A stretch of DNA of 59,428 nucleotides from Porphyromonas uenonis DSM 23387 = JCM 13868 (GCF_000482365.1 NZ_AXVC01000027.1:1-59428); one strand, 5' to 3'. Counted from the stretch's first letter, positions 34,861 to 43,865 are shown. Notes: generated from the letters alone by a model not told the origin. Translations and numbers: made by a program.

Positions 34861-35007
34861 GATTAGAAGTTAGAGGTTAGAGATTAGAAGTTAGAGATTA
34901 GAGACTAGCTAGTGTCTCTAGCGCTCCTAGTGCCACTAGTTCTTCTAGAAGCTAATCTCTAACTTCTAACCTCTAACTTCTAATCTCTAACCTCTAACTT
35001 CTAATCT
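34861..35007. repeat. Inverted heptad arrays between convergent genes
   Basis: RRTTAGA units on the plus strand (34861-34907) are mirrored by TCTAAYY units (34950-35007) around a ~45-nt middle with CTAG-rich sequence. Together they can form a very long, imperfect hairpin. It sits exactly between the stops of the adenosyltransferase (34851) and the LuxR-type gene (35007), so it may serve as a bidirectional terminator. Confidence 0.75.
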
Positions 35008-35612
35008 CAAATCCCCTTCGCCTCGTCCATCGAGATGAGGTTGTTCATCAGGGCGTAGATCGTCAGACCGCTAGGTGAGTGGATGTCTAGCTTGGCGGCT
35101 ATGTTGCGTCGGTGTGTCACCACCGTGTGTGGGGATAGGTGGAGCACATCTGCTATCTCCTTATTGGTCAGCCCACGAGCCACCCATGTGACCACCTCGC
35201 ACTCTCGCTGCGAGAGCAGAGTTTGCTTTGACTCTTCGCTCTCCATCGGCTCCACATCAGGTTGTTCAGACTCTTGGATATGCTGTATGAGGCTCTGCGG
35301 ATCAATCGTCGGTAGGCAGACGAAGCTGTAGCCTTTGTAGAGATCCTCTGGGAGGAGATTGTGATTGATCGCTACGATGGTAGCCTCCTTACCTGTGGGG
35401 AGCAAGTCTGGACTGTACTGTATGCCCGTCAGGAGCGGGTTGGCAATGATGATGTCAGGTGCGATAAATGTGATATGCTGTCGCAAGGCATCGGGATCGA
35501 GTAGGTCCACGCATATCTGTACGGAGGAGTCGGGGAAGCCTCTCCGTAGTGCTAGTTGCAAGCCATAAGCAAGGAGCTTATGAGGCTCGATGATGAGTAT
35601 CGTGTGTTGCAT
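35007..35612 (-). CDS. LuxR/NarL-type regulator with degenerate receiver domain
   Basis: This 201-residue DNA-binding protein has the build of a NarL-type response regulator. The C-terminal HTH is complete (LSQRECEVVTWVARGLTNKEIADVLHLSPHTVVTHRRNI). The N-terminal half has a receiver-like fold, but the acidic pocket is EPH in place of DD and the phosphoacceptor position holds Asn58 (PDIIIANPLLTG), so it is unlikely to be phosphorylated at the usual site. The HTH part recalls the orphan LuxR-type regulator CdhR of P. gingivalis, which affects mfa1; orthology is unproven. It lies 12 bp downstream of the hemerythrin gene, in one operon. Confidence 0.85.
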   Translation of the reverse strand: MQHTILIIEPHKLLAYGLQLALRRGFPDSSVQICVDLLDPDALRQHITFIAPDIIIANPLLTGIQYSPDLLPTGKEATIVAINHNLLPEDLYKGYSFVCLPTIDPQSLIQHIQESEQPDVEPMESEESKQTLLSQRECEVVTWVARGLTNKEIADVLHLSPHTVVTHRRNIAAKLDIHSPSGLTIYALMNNLISMDEAKGI

Positions 35613-35624
35613 CCGTTGGGTCGT

Positions 35625-36347
35625 TTATGCGTGTCTATTGCTGGCTTGGAGCGTCTCTTCCTTCTGCTTGATGAGCGGTACGAAGAGACAATCCTCGATA
35701 TGGTTGTGCCACATCAGGTCACTCTCGGTGGTAAAAAGCTCGTGCAGCACATTTGTCAGCGCATAGTCTCCCATCGACTGATAGTACTTGATGAGGATAT
35801 TCTTGAGATCCGTGATCTTCATCTCTATATGGTCGTGTCTACTCTCGAACTCATCGATCGAGTAGCCCTTGTCGCGCTCACCCTTGAGCAGACGATGCAC
35901 GTAGGGAAAGAGCACCTCGTCCTCGTATCCCATATGCTTGTGCACCTCCTCAACATAAGCATCGTAAAAGCGGTGAATCAAGGCAGCCACCTCTGGCGAT
36001 CCCCCCTCGACAGCGGTGAAAAGGTTCCCTCGCAGATCGGGGAGCTTGTAGTCTAGGAAGTAGTGGTGCGACCGCTGCAGGTAAGCGATGAGGGACTCTG
36101 CCGAGATCTCTTGTAGTAGTTCCTCGGGGATCGTGTCGGACTGCGTCGTCAGCATGTTGACGACAGCTAGGAGCGTATTCGTGTCCACACCATTGGCTTG
36201 ACACACCTCATCCACGCTCTTGTCGCCGAAGCCTAGGGGGATGCCAAAGCGGGTGATCACCATGAGCAGGTCATAGTGCGTCAGGATCAACTTACTCAGA
36301 GAGGTCTGAGCGTCGAAGGGATGGTTTAGGAGGGTGGGAGGATTCAT
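35625..36347 (-). CDS. Hemerythrin-domain (RIC/ScdA-like) protein
   Basis: This 240-residue cytoplasmic protein has a predicted di-iron hemerythrin fold. After an N-terminal DUF542-like segment, histidines and glutamates recur in the expected order: LQRSHHYFLDYKLP, VHKHMGYEDEVLFPYV, SRHDHIEMKI and the terminal MWHNHIEDCLFVP. RIC proteins (YtfE, ScdA) repair iron-sulfur centres after nitrosative or oxidative stress; oxygen or NO sensing is the other option. Cotranscription with a receiver-less LuxR regulator suggests a sensing/response pair, which is inference. ATG 36347 was chosen because the upstream extension overlaps the promoter. Confidence 0.87.
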   Translation of the reverse strand: MNPPTLLNHPFDAQTSLSKLILTHYDLLMVITRFGIPLGFGDKSVDEVCQANGVDTNTLLAVVNMLTTQSDTIPEELLQEISAESLIAYLQRSHHYFLDYKLPDLRGNLFTAVEGGSPEVAALIHRFYDAYVEEVHKHMGYEDEVLFPYVHRLLKGERDKGYSIDEFESRHDHIEMKITDLKNILIKYYQSMGDYALTNVLHELFTTESDLMWHNHIEDCLFVPLIKQKEETLQASNRHA

Positions 36348-36402
36348 GGGTAGAATAGTTTTTAGAATAAGTGTGTCGCTATTACTAGCTAGATAGTATG
36401 AG

Positions 36403-36410
36403 CAAAGGTA
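36403..36410 (-). promoter_or_regulatory. Promoter -7 box for hemerythrin-luxR operon
   Basis: On the minus strand TACCTTTG lies about 56 bp before the ATG at 36347. No clear -33 box. Confidence 0.5.
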
Positions 36411-36450
36411 CAAAGGATTCGCAAATCACCCTATACCTATCAATAGGTAG

Positions 36451-36582
36451 AGGGGAGAGATTAGAAGTTAGAAGTGAGAGGTTAGAGATTAGAGGTTAGA
36501 AGTTAGAGATTAGATCATTCTGATGGTTCCGATAGCTCTGATAGCTCTGATAGCTTTCTCTCTCTCTCTCTCTCTCTAAATC
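36451..36582. repeat. Heptad array, 9-bp-period units and (TC)n tract
   Basis: RRTTAGA heptads (36451-36513) lead into GATGGTTCCGATAGCTCTGA-type 9-bp-period units (36519-36555) and a TC microsatellite of about 12 repeats (36554-36577). This lies between the hemerythrin promoter and the ilvE terminator. No gene is seen. Confidence 0.75.
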
Positions 36583-36624
36583 AAAAAAAGCGCACCCAGC
36601 ATCGATGCTGAGCGCGCCTTTTCT
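36583..36624 (-). terminator. Intrinsic terminator of ilvE
   Basis: On the minus strand GCGCGCTCAGCAT and ATGCTGGGTGCGC form a stem of about 13 bp (two G-T pairs) followed by T7. Confidence 0.9.
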
Positions 36625-36662
36625 TGTGTTGCGTCTCGTGATAGGCGAGACGAGAAACTTAT

Positions 36663-37682
36663 TTAGTCTAGTATGGTGACCCAGCCGTGTGTATCGGGCT
36701 CGTCGCCGTACTGGATGCCACGTAGCTTGTTGTAGAGCTTCTCGCAGATAGGACCGGGCTTGCCATCCTTAGAGATCTGGTAAGTCTTGTGCTCATCGAG
36801 ATCGTCGACACGTAGTATCGGGCTGATGACAGCAGCCGTACCGCAAGCACCAGCCTCCTCAAAGGTAGCTAGCTCCTCCTCAGGTACATGACGACGCTCC
36901 ACCTTCAGACCTAGATCCTCAGCAAGCTGCATCAAGCTCTTGTTCGTGATAGAGGGTAGGATAGAGGTAGACTCCGGCGTGATGTACGTGTTGTCTCTAA
37001 TGCCGAAGAAGTTGGCTGGACCGCACTCATCGATATACTTCTTCTCCTTAGCATCCAGGAAGAGGCAAGCACTGTAGCCCTTCTCGTGAGCCAGGACGGT
37101 AGGTACCATACCAGCGGCATAGTTACCACCCACCTTGATCGTACCCGTACCTAGAGGAGCCGCACGGTCATAGCCACGCATGATAGCCATAGGTGTAGGC
37201 TTGAAGCCCTCCTTGAAGTAGGGTCCTACAGGAGATACGAAGACGATAAAGAGATACTCAGGAGCAGGCTTGACACCTACCTGAGCACCCAGACCGAGTA
37301 GGAGTGGGCGGATGTAGAGCGAAGCACCACTCTCGTAGGGAGGTACGTAGTCCTTGTTGAGCTCGACAGCCTTCTTGACCGCCTTGATAAAGAGCTCCTC
37401 AGGTACGGGAGCCATGACGACACCCTCAGCTGAGCGGATCATACGCTTAGCATTCTCCTCGACACGGAAGAGACGTATCTTACCATCCTTGCCACGGTAA
37501 GCCTTGAGACCCTCAAAAGCCTCCTGGCCGTAGTGCAGACAGGTAGCACCCATGTGTAGCGTGATCGTCTCCTCCGAAGAGACCTCTAGCTCGCCCCACT
37601 TGCCATCACGATAGTAACAGCGCACGTTGTAATCGGTCTTGAGGTAACCAAACCCCAATGATGACCAGTCCAAATTCTTCAT
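36663..37682 (-). CDS. ilvE: Branched-chain-amino-acid aminotransferase
   Basis: This 339-residue fold-type IV PLP enzyme transfers amino groups to and from Val, Leu and Ile. Residues seen: GATCLHYGQEAFEGLKAYRG near the start, PLP lysine in GTGTIKVGGNYAAG (Lys183), CGPANFFGI and the phosphate-binding GTAAVISPI. It belongs to the longer (type II, Ilv-E-like) bacterial group. MKNLDWSSLGFGY at 37682 was taken as the start, since the upstream frame runs through the promoter. It is monocistronic, with its own promoter and terminator. Confidence 0.95.
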   Translation of the reverse strand: MKNLDWSSLGFGYLKTDYNVRCYYRDGKWGELEVSSEETITLHMGATCLHYGQEAFEGLKAYRGKDGKIRLFRVEENAKRMIRSAEGVVMAPVPEELFIKAVKKAVELNKDYVPPYESGASLYIRPLLLGLGAQVGVKPAPEYLFIVFVSPVGPYFKEGFKPTPMAIMRGYDRAAPLGTGTIKVGGNYAAGMVPTVLAHEKGYSACLFLDAKEKKYIDECGPANFFGIRDNTYITPESTSILPSITNKSLMQLAEDLGLKVERRHVPEEELATFEEAGACGTAAVISPILRVDDLDEHKTYQISKDGKPGPICEKLYNKLRGIQYGDEPDTHGWVTILD

Positions 37683-37736
37683 ACTATATATAGGTAATAA
37701 AGTTGTTAGTAAAGTCCGTGGTAAACGATTCGTCCA

Positions 37737-37744
37737 CAAAGATA
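37737..37744 (-). promoter_or_regulatory. ilvE promoter -7 box
   Basis: On the minus strand TATCTTTG lies 54 bp before the ilvE ATG. Confidence 0.5.
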
Positions 37745-37763
37745 CCTATTTTATTTGGGATTG

Positions 37764-37945
37764 GAAGTGAGAGGTTAGAGATTAGAGGCTAGAAGTTAGA
37801 GGCTAGAAGTTAGAGATTAGAAGTTAGAAGTTAGAGATTAGATGTTAGATCATTCCGATGGCTCTGATAGCTCTGATCACTCCGATAGCTCCGACACCTC
37901 CGATCGCTCCGCTCTAACTTCTAACCTCTAACCTCTAATTCTCTC
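37764..37945. repeat. Heptad arrays flanking 9-bp-period units
   Basis: RRTTAGA heptads (37764-37850) are followed by TCCGATGGC/TCTGATAGC units (37852-37912) and then reverse-oriented TCTAACC heptads (37912-37945), so the heptads form an inverted pair around the 9-bp units. The region between ilvE and the 1205-residue protein gene (37745-38090) holds no gene; T8 and TATCTTAG (about 37965-37980) may be part of the downstream promoter. Confidence 0.75.
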
Positions 37946-38090
37946 TCCCCCCACGCTGTATCGTTTTTTTTATTATCTTAGCCCTTTGAAGAGGGTCAGG
38001 TAGCTGTAGTGTTGTGTAGCTACGCCCGCCTCTACTCCGCCTCCATACAGAAGAATATATTAATCACTTACACTTAAAACAGATACGCTT

Positions 38091-41000
38091 ATGAAACGAA
38101 TGTTATCTATCTTAGCGTTGTTGGGTACCTTCCTGCTCTTGCCCCTCGTGGCGCAAGCGCAGCAGTACACAATAACCATCAATCAGGTGGAGCACTGCAC
38201 CATCACGGCTAAATATGTTTACGCAGGTCAAGAGACCATTGTGAAAAACGGGGATCAAGTGCCTCGGAACAAACGGCTAAGAGTTAAGGCGACTCCTGAT
38301 GAGGGCTATGTGGTTACCCACTACATCATTAACAATGTAGAAAAGGAAAATCTAGGAAATGAATACTCAGAGTATGTAACCTCTGACCTAATCATCTCTG
38401 CACGGGTGGCACCCGCTACGCTACACACCGTCACGATCACACAGCCAGAGCATGGCACGCTTAAGGTCAAAGACGGAGCCACGGAGGTCACCTCTGGCGA
38501 TCAGAAGTACTTTGGAACTAGGCTCTCGCTAGAGTTAACTCCCGAGACTGGCTATGAAATCGAGTACTGGATCGTCAATGGTAAGAAGAACATGCCTAGC
38601 ACGAAGGCAGAAGCTAAAAACAAGGCTAGTCTAACTGTTCGGGAAGATGTGACCGTCACGGCTCAGCTGAAAGTGGCCGGGACGAAGACGATGGTCCCTG
38701 TGACCGTTGTCAAGCCTGAGTCTGCTACAGTCAAGGCTTACAAGGGTCGATCCACATACTCTCCCGAGCTAGCAGCAGGAGAGCAGGTAGAGGCTGGTGA
38801 TTATGTCACGGTAGTGGTCACTCCTGATGCTGATCACTCTGTAGATTATTGGCTCTTCAACGACCAGCGAGTAGAGAGGTCCCTGTCTACGCCCAACGAG
38901 TATACCTTTAGGATTATAGAGGCATCAACCATCAAGCCTGTACTCAAGGAGGCTGGCTACAAGATTACCTACGAGCAGCCCGCAGAGGGTGGTACTCTTT
39001 CGGTGACGGCAGGCTACGGGTCTTCTGCTAAGCTGGTACCCTCAGGCACTCGTGTCAAGGAGAGAGAGTCGCTTAAGATTGAAGCGACGGTAAAGGCGGG
39101 GTACCTGTTTAAGCACTTCCTCATCAACGGAAAGGTGAAGACCGTTACCAATCCAAGACTCCCGTATACATACGAAACTGCAAACTCCGATATGACCATC
39201 GCTGCGGTCATCGAGAAGCTGGAGCCCTGCATCGTCACCATCACACCATTTGAGCATGGTACGCTGACGGTCACGAATGCTAGCACCTCTGCCGCTATCA
39301 AGGATGGGGAGGAAGTCGCAGCGAACACCTCTATAAGTATTGAGGCCAAAGTGGATCCAGATTACGAGTTCAAGCACTTCCTCATCAATGGTGTGGAGAC
39401 TCCTCATACTTACTACTCTGATTACTTTAAGACCTACCGCTATAACTACACGGCGACGGGTCCTGTGACCATTGCTGTCGTAGCAGAAAAGAAGCCAACA
39501 ACGAAGGTCACCATTGAGCCCTTTGAGCATGGTGAGCTAGTAGTTAAGTATGGTCAGTATCCTAATTCCATCGAAGTGAAGAGTGGCGACGCTGTACCTC
39601 AGGGTGCGAAGATAAGTGTTGATGCCTTCTTTGACGATGGGTATGGTCTCGACCACTTCCTCGTCAACGGAGAGTCTAAGCCCTCTGATAGTTCAGAGTA
39701 TGATTACATTGAGCTTACTGTAGGCAATACGCCTCTGAAGCTTTCAGCCGTTGCTAAGAAGACGCACGGACTGATTGTCATGGTACAGCCTGACGCTGCG
39801 CAAGGCACGATGGCGGGCCACTACACTGACAATGGCCAACAGAAAGATCTACAAGACAGCACATGGGTGGCTCTAGAGACTCCCGTTACCTTCGTCGTAA
39901 CACCTAAGGAGGGCTACGAGATGGACTCTTGGAAGGTCAATGACGAGACCAAGCCTCTCGAGAGTGCTGATCCTAATCAGCTCACACTCCCCGTCACGGC
40001 CGACTTCAAGGTAGAGCCCGTCCTCAAGGAGGCTGCCCCCACTGAGGGCAAGATCACACTGATACAGCCTAAGAAGGATGATCAAGGTAAGGAGACTGGA
40101 ACTCTAGCTGCTTCTTACATTGATAAGGAGTACGGTATGACCGAACTAGTCAACAATGGTGATATGGTAGACATTGGCACGGTGGTTACGTTTCAGGTTA
40201 CGCCAACCGAGGGCTACGAGATAGATTACTGGATGGTTAATGACCAGCGAAAAGATCTTGAGCAAAATGATCCTACCATAATAAACATCACCGTCACGGG
40301 CAACCTCAAGGTAGAGCCTATCATGAAGGCAAAGGCGGCTCCACAGCCTACCATGTACACCGTCACGCTGACCCAGCCTGACGCTACGCAAGGCACGATG
40401 ACGGCTCACTACACGAATGACGACACGAAGGAAGTGACAACTGGTGCGTCTGTAGAGAAGGATACCCAGGTTACCTTCGTCGTAGCACCTAAGGAGGGCT
40501 ACGAGATGGCTTCTTGGAAGGTCGATGACCAGTCCAAGGCGATCGATGAAGCCAAGCCTAATGAGCTTACGCTCACCGTCACGGCCGACCTTAAGGTAGA
40601 GCCCGTCCTCAAGGCGAAGGCTCCTGTCAATCCGACAGAAGGTACAATTATCGTCAAGAGAGAGGGTACGGCAGGCTACATTACGGGTAAATGTAAGACC
40701 CCAGACGGTACGACTTCCTCTATCTTTGAAGACAAGGCTAAGACACTACCTAATGGTACGGAGGTGACGCTCACGGCATCACTTACTGCAGGTTTCGAGG
40801 TAACCTATACAAACAATGATAATCCAGTTCCCGCAGAGGCACTCTCCGCAGATGGTAAGGTTTACACCTTCACCGTTAATGGTGATGCCACAGTGGTAGC
40901 TAAGATTGCTCAGAAGCAAGTCACAGGCGAGTTTGAGGTAAAGTGGGTTGCTGAGCCCGAAGAAGGTGGTGAGGTCTCAGCCTCAACAGCCGAAGGCCCT

Positions 41001-41708
41001 ATCTCTAATGGAGACAAGATTGCTGGCGGTACCTTAATCACGGTCAATGCAACAGCTAAGGAGAACTTCGAAGTTGACCAGTGGTTCCTCAATGACAAGG
41101 AGCTCGAAAGTCAAAAGGGTAAAGAGTCTCACACCTTCGCCCTAACTGAGAATGTCACGATCAAGGTAACCTTCAAGTCTACGCTGCCTCCCGCTGAGTA
41201 CGCTGTCACAGTAGAGCCTGTCCTGCCAAGTGCAGAGGCTGGTGCGGTGAAGCTCTTCTACAAGGACGGCTCTGTAGTTGCCTCTGGCACGAAAGTCGTC
41301 ACAGGCTCCGAGATGTATGTCGAGGTGAAGCCTGCTGACAAGTACGAGCTGGAGACACTCCAGGTGGGTGAGACGAAGATCCCCGCTGGTGACGAGAAGC
41401 TCATCAAGCAAGCTGACGGAGGCTTCAAGTATGCCTTCACAGTTACAGAGGCGACCAAGATCCAGGCTACCTTCAAGCTCATCAATGCTGTCGAGCAGTT
41501 GACAGCTGGTCAGGTTGCTGTCTACGTGACCAATGGTGGTACACGTCTCGAGGTAGCTGGTGCTGCTGAGGGCGCAGAGGTACGCCTCTACGACTACACG
41601 GGTCAGCTACTCCTTGCTAGCACAGAGCATGCGCTCGACATCAGCGCACTGCCCGCTGGTAGCTACATCGTCCTCGTCGGCAACTACACGACGCGCATCG
41701 TCAAGTAA
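38091..41708 (+). CDS. T9SS surface protein with about 12 InlB-type B-repeats
   Basis: This is a 1205-residue secreted protein. A Sec signal peptide (ending AQAQ) is followed by about 12 repeats of 80-95 residues with the pattern TITQPEHGTLKV...GYE..YW.VNG, the divergent InlB B-repeat (Listeria-Bacteroides repeat) known from surface proteins. The last ~70 residues, LTAGQVAVYVTNGG to GNYTTRIVK, are a T9SS type-A sorting domain. Repeats 7 and 9 are more alike than the rest, a sign of internal duplication. The final 132 residues are identical to the end of the next gene's product. Adhesion to host or to other bacteria is the likely role. Confidence 0.88.
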   Translation: MKRMLSILALLGTFLLLPLVAQAQQYTITINQVEHCTITAKYVYAGQETIVKNGDQVPRNKRLRVKATPDEGYVVTHYIINNVEKENLGNEYSEYVTSDLIISARVAPATLHTVTITQPEHGTLKVKDGATEVTSGDQKYFGTRLSLELTPETGYEIEYWIVNGKKNMPSTKAEAKNKASLTVREDVTVTAQLKVAGTKTMVPVTVVKPESATVKAYKGRSTYSPELAAGEQVEAGDYVTVVVTPDADHSVDYWLFNDQRVERSLSTPNEYTFRIIEASTIKPVLKEAGYKITYEQPAEGGTLSVTAGYGSSAKLVPSGTRVKERESLKIEATVKAGYLFKHFLINGKVKTVTNPRLPYTYETANSDMTIAAVIEKLEPCIVTITPFEHGTLTVTNASTSAAIKDGEEVAANTSISIEAKVDPDYEFKHFLINGVETPHTYYSDYFKTYRYNYTATGPVTIAVVAEKKPTTKVTIEPFEHGELVVKYGQYPNSIEVKSGDAVPQGAKISVDAFFDDGYGLDHFLVNGESKPSDSSEYDYIELTVGNTPLKLSAVAKKTHGLIVMVQPDAAQGTMAGHYTDNGQQKDLQDSTWVALETPVTFVVTPKEGYEMDSWKVNDETKPLESADPNQLTLPVTADFKVEPVLKEAAPTEGKITLIQPKKDDQGKETGTLAASYIDKEYGMTELVNNGDMVDIGTVVTFQVTPTEGYEIDYWMVNDQRKDLEQNDPTIINITVTGNLKVEPIMKAKAAPQPTMYTVTLTQPDATQGTMTAHYTNDDTKEVTTGASVEKDTQVTFVVAPKEGYEMASWKVDDQSKAIDEAKPNELTLTVTADLKVEPVLKAKAPVNPTEGTIIVKREGTAGYITGKCKTPDGTTSSIFEDKAKTLPNGTEVTLTASLTAGFEVTYTNNDNPVPAEALSADGKVYTFTVNGDATVVAKIAQKQVTGEFEVKWVAEPEEGGEVSASTAEGPISNGDKIAGGTLITVNATAKENFEVDQWFLNDKELESQKGKESHTFALTENVTIKVTFKSTLPPAEYAVTVEPVLPSAEAGAVKLFYKDGSVVASGTKVVTGSEMYVEVKPADKYELETLQVGETKIPAGDEKLIKQADGGFKYAFTVTEATKIQATFKLINAVEQLTAGQVAVYVTNGGTRLEVAGAAEGAEVRLYDYTGQLLLASTEHALDISALPAGSYIVLVGNYTTRIVK

Positions 41709-41734
41709 GTCTAAGACGACGGTCCGCTAGGACC
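41314..41734 (+). repeat. Shared 3' cassette, copy 1
   Basis: This 421-bp segment is nearly identical to 43394-43814 (about 10-12 substitutions, nearly all silent within the coding part). It covers the last InlB repeat, the sorting domain, the stop codon and a short hairpin GGTCCGCTAGGACC. Confidence 0.92.
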
Positions 41735-41786
41735 ATCGTACCGTGAGACTGTATTATATGCAGCTCTTCAGACGATAAATAATATG

Positions 41787-41832
41787 TGTAGGGGCGGATC
41801 TGAGTATTCGCCCCTACATACTTTCTCTTTCA
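41787..41832 (+). terminator. Intrinsic terminator of the B-repeat protein gene
   Basis: TGTAGGGGCG (41787-41796) pairs perfectly with CGCCCCTACA (41809-41818); TACTTTCTCTTT follows. Confidence 0.8.
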
Positions 41833-41925
41833 ACTGACTGTTGACACAGTCTATCCATACGACTTCACACTCCGCTTCACAACGGAGAGCTACACCTAAT
41901 AGATTCAACTTAAACAGATACTTCT

Positions 41926-43788
41926 ATGAGAAAAGGAATTACTTCTTTGCTACTACTTCTCTTGGTCCTAGGACTCTCTTCAGTAGTCAATGCAACCGAG
42001 AGCACACGTGCCCTAGAGGATGGCTTGCGAGCCTCAGGCGAGCCAACGGTCAGCTTTACCACGTCTACAGAGATTGGCTCTGACTGTTCATTTACCGTGG
42101 TACTACCCCCCCGCCAGTCCATACGGATAGACTGGGGTGATGGTCGACTCGTATCTTCACAGGAGGCAGAGGTCAAAGGCAAGAAAGCAGGCGAAGAGAT
42201 TAAGATCTACGGAGACTTCTTCTCATTTACTGCTGCTGGAGCTGGGATCACCTCAATCCAGATTCAGGTTCCATCGCTTGCCTATCTAGTCTTGGCAGAC
42301 AACGAGCTCACCTCTCTCGATCTCTCTAACGCTCCAGCCTTAGAGCGCATCTCTGCACCAGACAATAAGCTGACAAGCCTTAAGGTGGAAGGGCTGAGCC
42401 GCCTCACCACGCTTAATGTGAGACGCAACAATCTAAAGTCCCTCACCCTCTCTAACTTGAGGATGCTTCAGAAGCTGTATGTATCGGGGAATAACTCACT
42501 GACCATGTTAGACGTAGCTAACCTTACTAGGCTCACTAGTGTAGAGGCTGATGCTTGCGCCTTGAATGAGGTTTATCTGCCTAAGTCCATTACGACGTTC
42601 TCCGCAAGAGGTAACCAATTGACAGAGATAGAGGATCTTTCGACCTGCACCAAGCTGACTACGCTCAATGTGGCTGAAAATGACTTCGCCTCACTCTCCC
42701 TGAAGGGCTTGACAAGACTAAAAAAGCTAGACTGTAGTGACAATGCACTCACAGCTCTGAACCTTACCCCTTGCGTTGCCCTGGAAGAGCTCCGCTGCCA
42801 TAAGAATGCCATCACAGAGCAGGCTATGAAGCAGCTCTTCGAAAGCCTTCCCAGTAGAAGCACTGCAGAGCCAGGTACGCTCTATGCTATCAACTCTATC
42901 GATAGTGGAGAGAAGAATCAGGTAAACAGCGCCGACATCAAGATTGCCACGGACAAGTCTTGGGTCTACAAAGACTACAAAGAGTCTGAGGCTAAAGTCC
43001 TCTTCACCACGAAGGGTACAGGTGGCTCGGTCTCAGGTAAGTACAAGACGCCTGGTAGTGAGCAAGAACTCCCCCTAGCTGAAAAGGAAGCAAAGATGCT
43101 ACCCATCGGTACCGTTGTGTCGCTCACGGCAACTGTCAATGAGGGGTATGAAGTCTCTTATATAAATAGCAATCAGCCAGCTCCTGCGGAGGCACTCTCA
43201 GAGGATGGCTCGGTCTACACCTTTACCGTATCAAGAAATTCGACAGTCCGAGCAACCTTTACTGAAAAGCAAGGTGTAGAGAAATACCAAGTTTCTTGCA
43301 CTGCCGAGCCTACTAAGGGTGGTACAGTAAAGCTCTTTGAGGAGAATGGTACAGAGATCAAGAGTGGTTCAATGGTTGCGGCTAATGCCAAACTGTATGT
43401 CGAGGTGAAGCCTGCTGACAAGTACGAGCTAGAGACACTCCAGGTGGGTGAGACGAAGATCCCCGCTGGTGACGAGAAGCTCATCAAGCAAGCTGACGGA
43501 GGCTTCAAGTATGCCTTCACAGTTACAGAGGCTACCAAGATCCAGGCTACCTTCAAGCTCATCAATGCTGTCGAGCAGTTGACAGCTGGTCAGGTTGCCG
43601 TCTACGTGACCAACGGTGGTACACGTCTCGAGGTGGCTGGTGCTGCTGAGGGCGCAGAGGTTCGCCTCTACGACTACACGGGTCAGCTACTCCTTGCTAG
43701 CACAGAGCATGCGCTCGACATCAGCGCACTACCCGCTGGTAGCTACATCGTCCTCGTTGGTAACTACACGACGCGCATCGTCAAGTAA
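41926..43788 (+). CDS. T9SS surface protein with leucine-rich repeats and InlB-type repeats
   Basis: In 620 residues a signal peptide (ending VVNA) precedes a region with ten or so LRR units of 20-23 residues (LTSLDLSNAPALERISAPDN type, about 110-310), two InlB-type B-repeats (about 350-550) and a T9SS type-A sorting domain. The B-repeat beginning KVLFTTKGTGGSVSGKYKTP is a diverged relative of one in the preceding protein (IIVKREGTAGYITGKCKTP), while the last 132 residues are identical to it. LRR/B-repeat architecture is that of internalin-like or BspA-like adhesins. A 10-bp hairpin follows the gene. Confidence 0.88.
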   Translation: MRKGITSLLLLLLVLGLSSVVNATESTRALEDGLRASGEPTVSFTTSTEIGSDCSFTVVLPPRQSIRIDWGDGRLVSSQEAEVKGKKAGEEIKIYGDFFSFTAAGAGITSIQIQVPSLAYLVLADNELTSLDLSNAPALERISAPDNKLTSLKVEGLSRLTTLNVRRNNLKSLTLSNLRMLQKLYVSGNNSLTMLDVANLTRLTSVEADACALNEVYLPKSITTFSARGNQLTEIEDLSTCTKLTTLNVAENDFASLSLKGLTRLKKLDCSDNALTALNLTPCVALEELRCHKNAITEQAMKQLFESLPSRSTAEPGTLYAINSIDSGEKNQVNSADIKIATDKSWVYKDYKESEAKVLFTTKGTGGSVSGKYKTPGSEQELPLAEKEAKMLPIGTVVSLTATVNEGYEVSYINSNQPAPAEALSEDGSVYTFTVSRNSTVRATFTEKQGVEKYQVSCTAEPTKGGTVKLFEENGTEIKSGSMVAANAKLYVEVKPADKYELETLQVGETKIPAGDEKLIKQADGGFKYAFTVTEATKIQATFKLINAVEQLTAGQVAVYVTNGGTRLEVAGAAEGAEVRLYDYTGQLLLASTEHALDISALPAGSYIVLVGNYTTRIVK

Positions 43789-43814
43789 GACTAAGAGGAC
43801 GGTCCGCTAGGACC
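43394..43814 (+). repeat. Shared 3' cassette, copy 2
   Basis: Second copy of the cassette at 41314-41734. Sequence identity falls off sharply on both sides, just before the conserved VEVKPADKYELETL block and just after GGTCCGCTAGGACC. Confidence 0.92.
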
Positions 43815-43824
43815 CGATCACTTC

Positions 43825-43865
43825 ACGAGGGAGATCCCCGCACAACTGGCGGAGGTCTCCCTCGT
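43825..43865 (+). terminator. Hairpin after the LRR/B-repeat protein gene
   Basis: ACGAGGGAGA (43825-43834) pairs perfectly with TCTCCCTCGT (43856-43865). No U-run follows; heptad repeats begin directly after it. Confidence 0.6.

Noticed and set aside
36451-37945. CRISPR array or origin iterons from the short tandem repeats
   Set aside because: Repeats are 7 or 9 bp, degenerate, without unique spacers, no cas genes or replication-initiator gene nearby.
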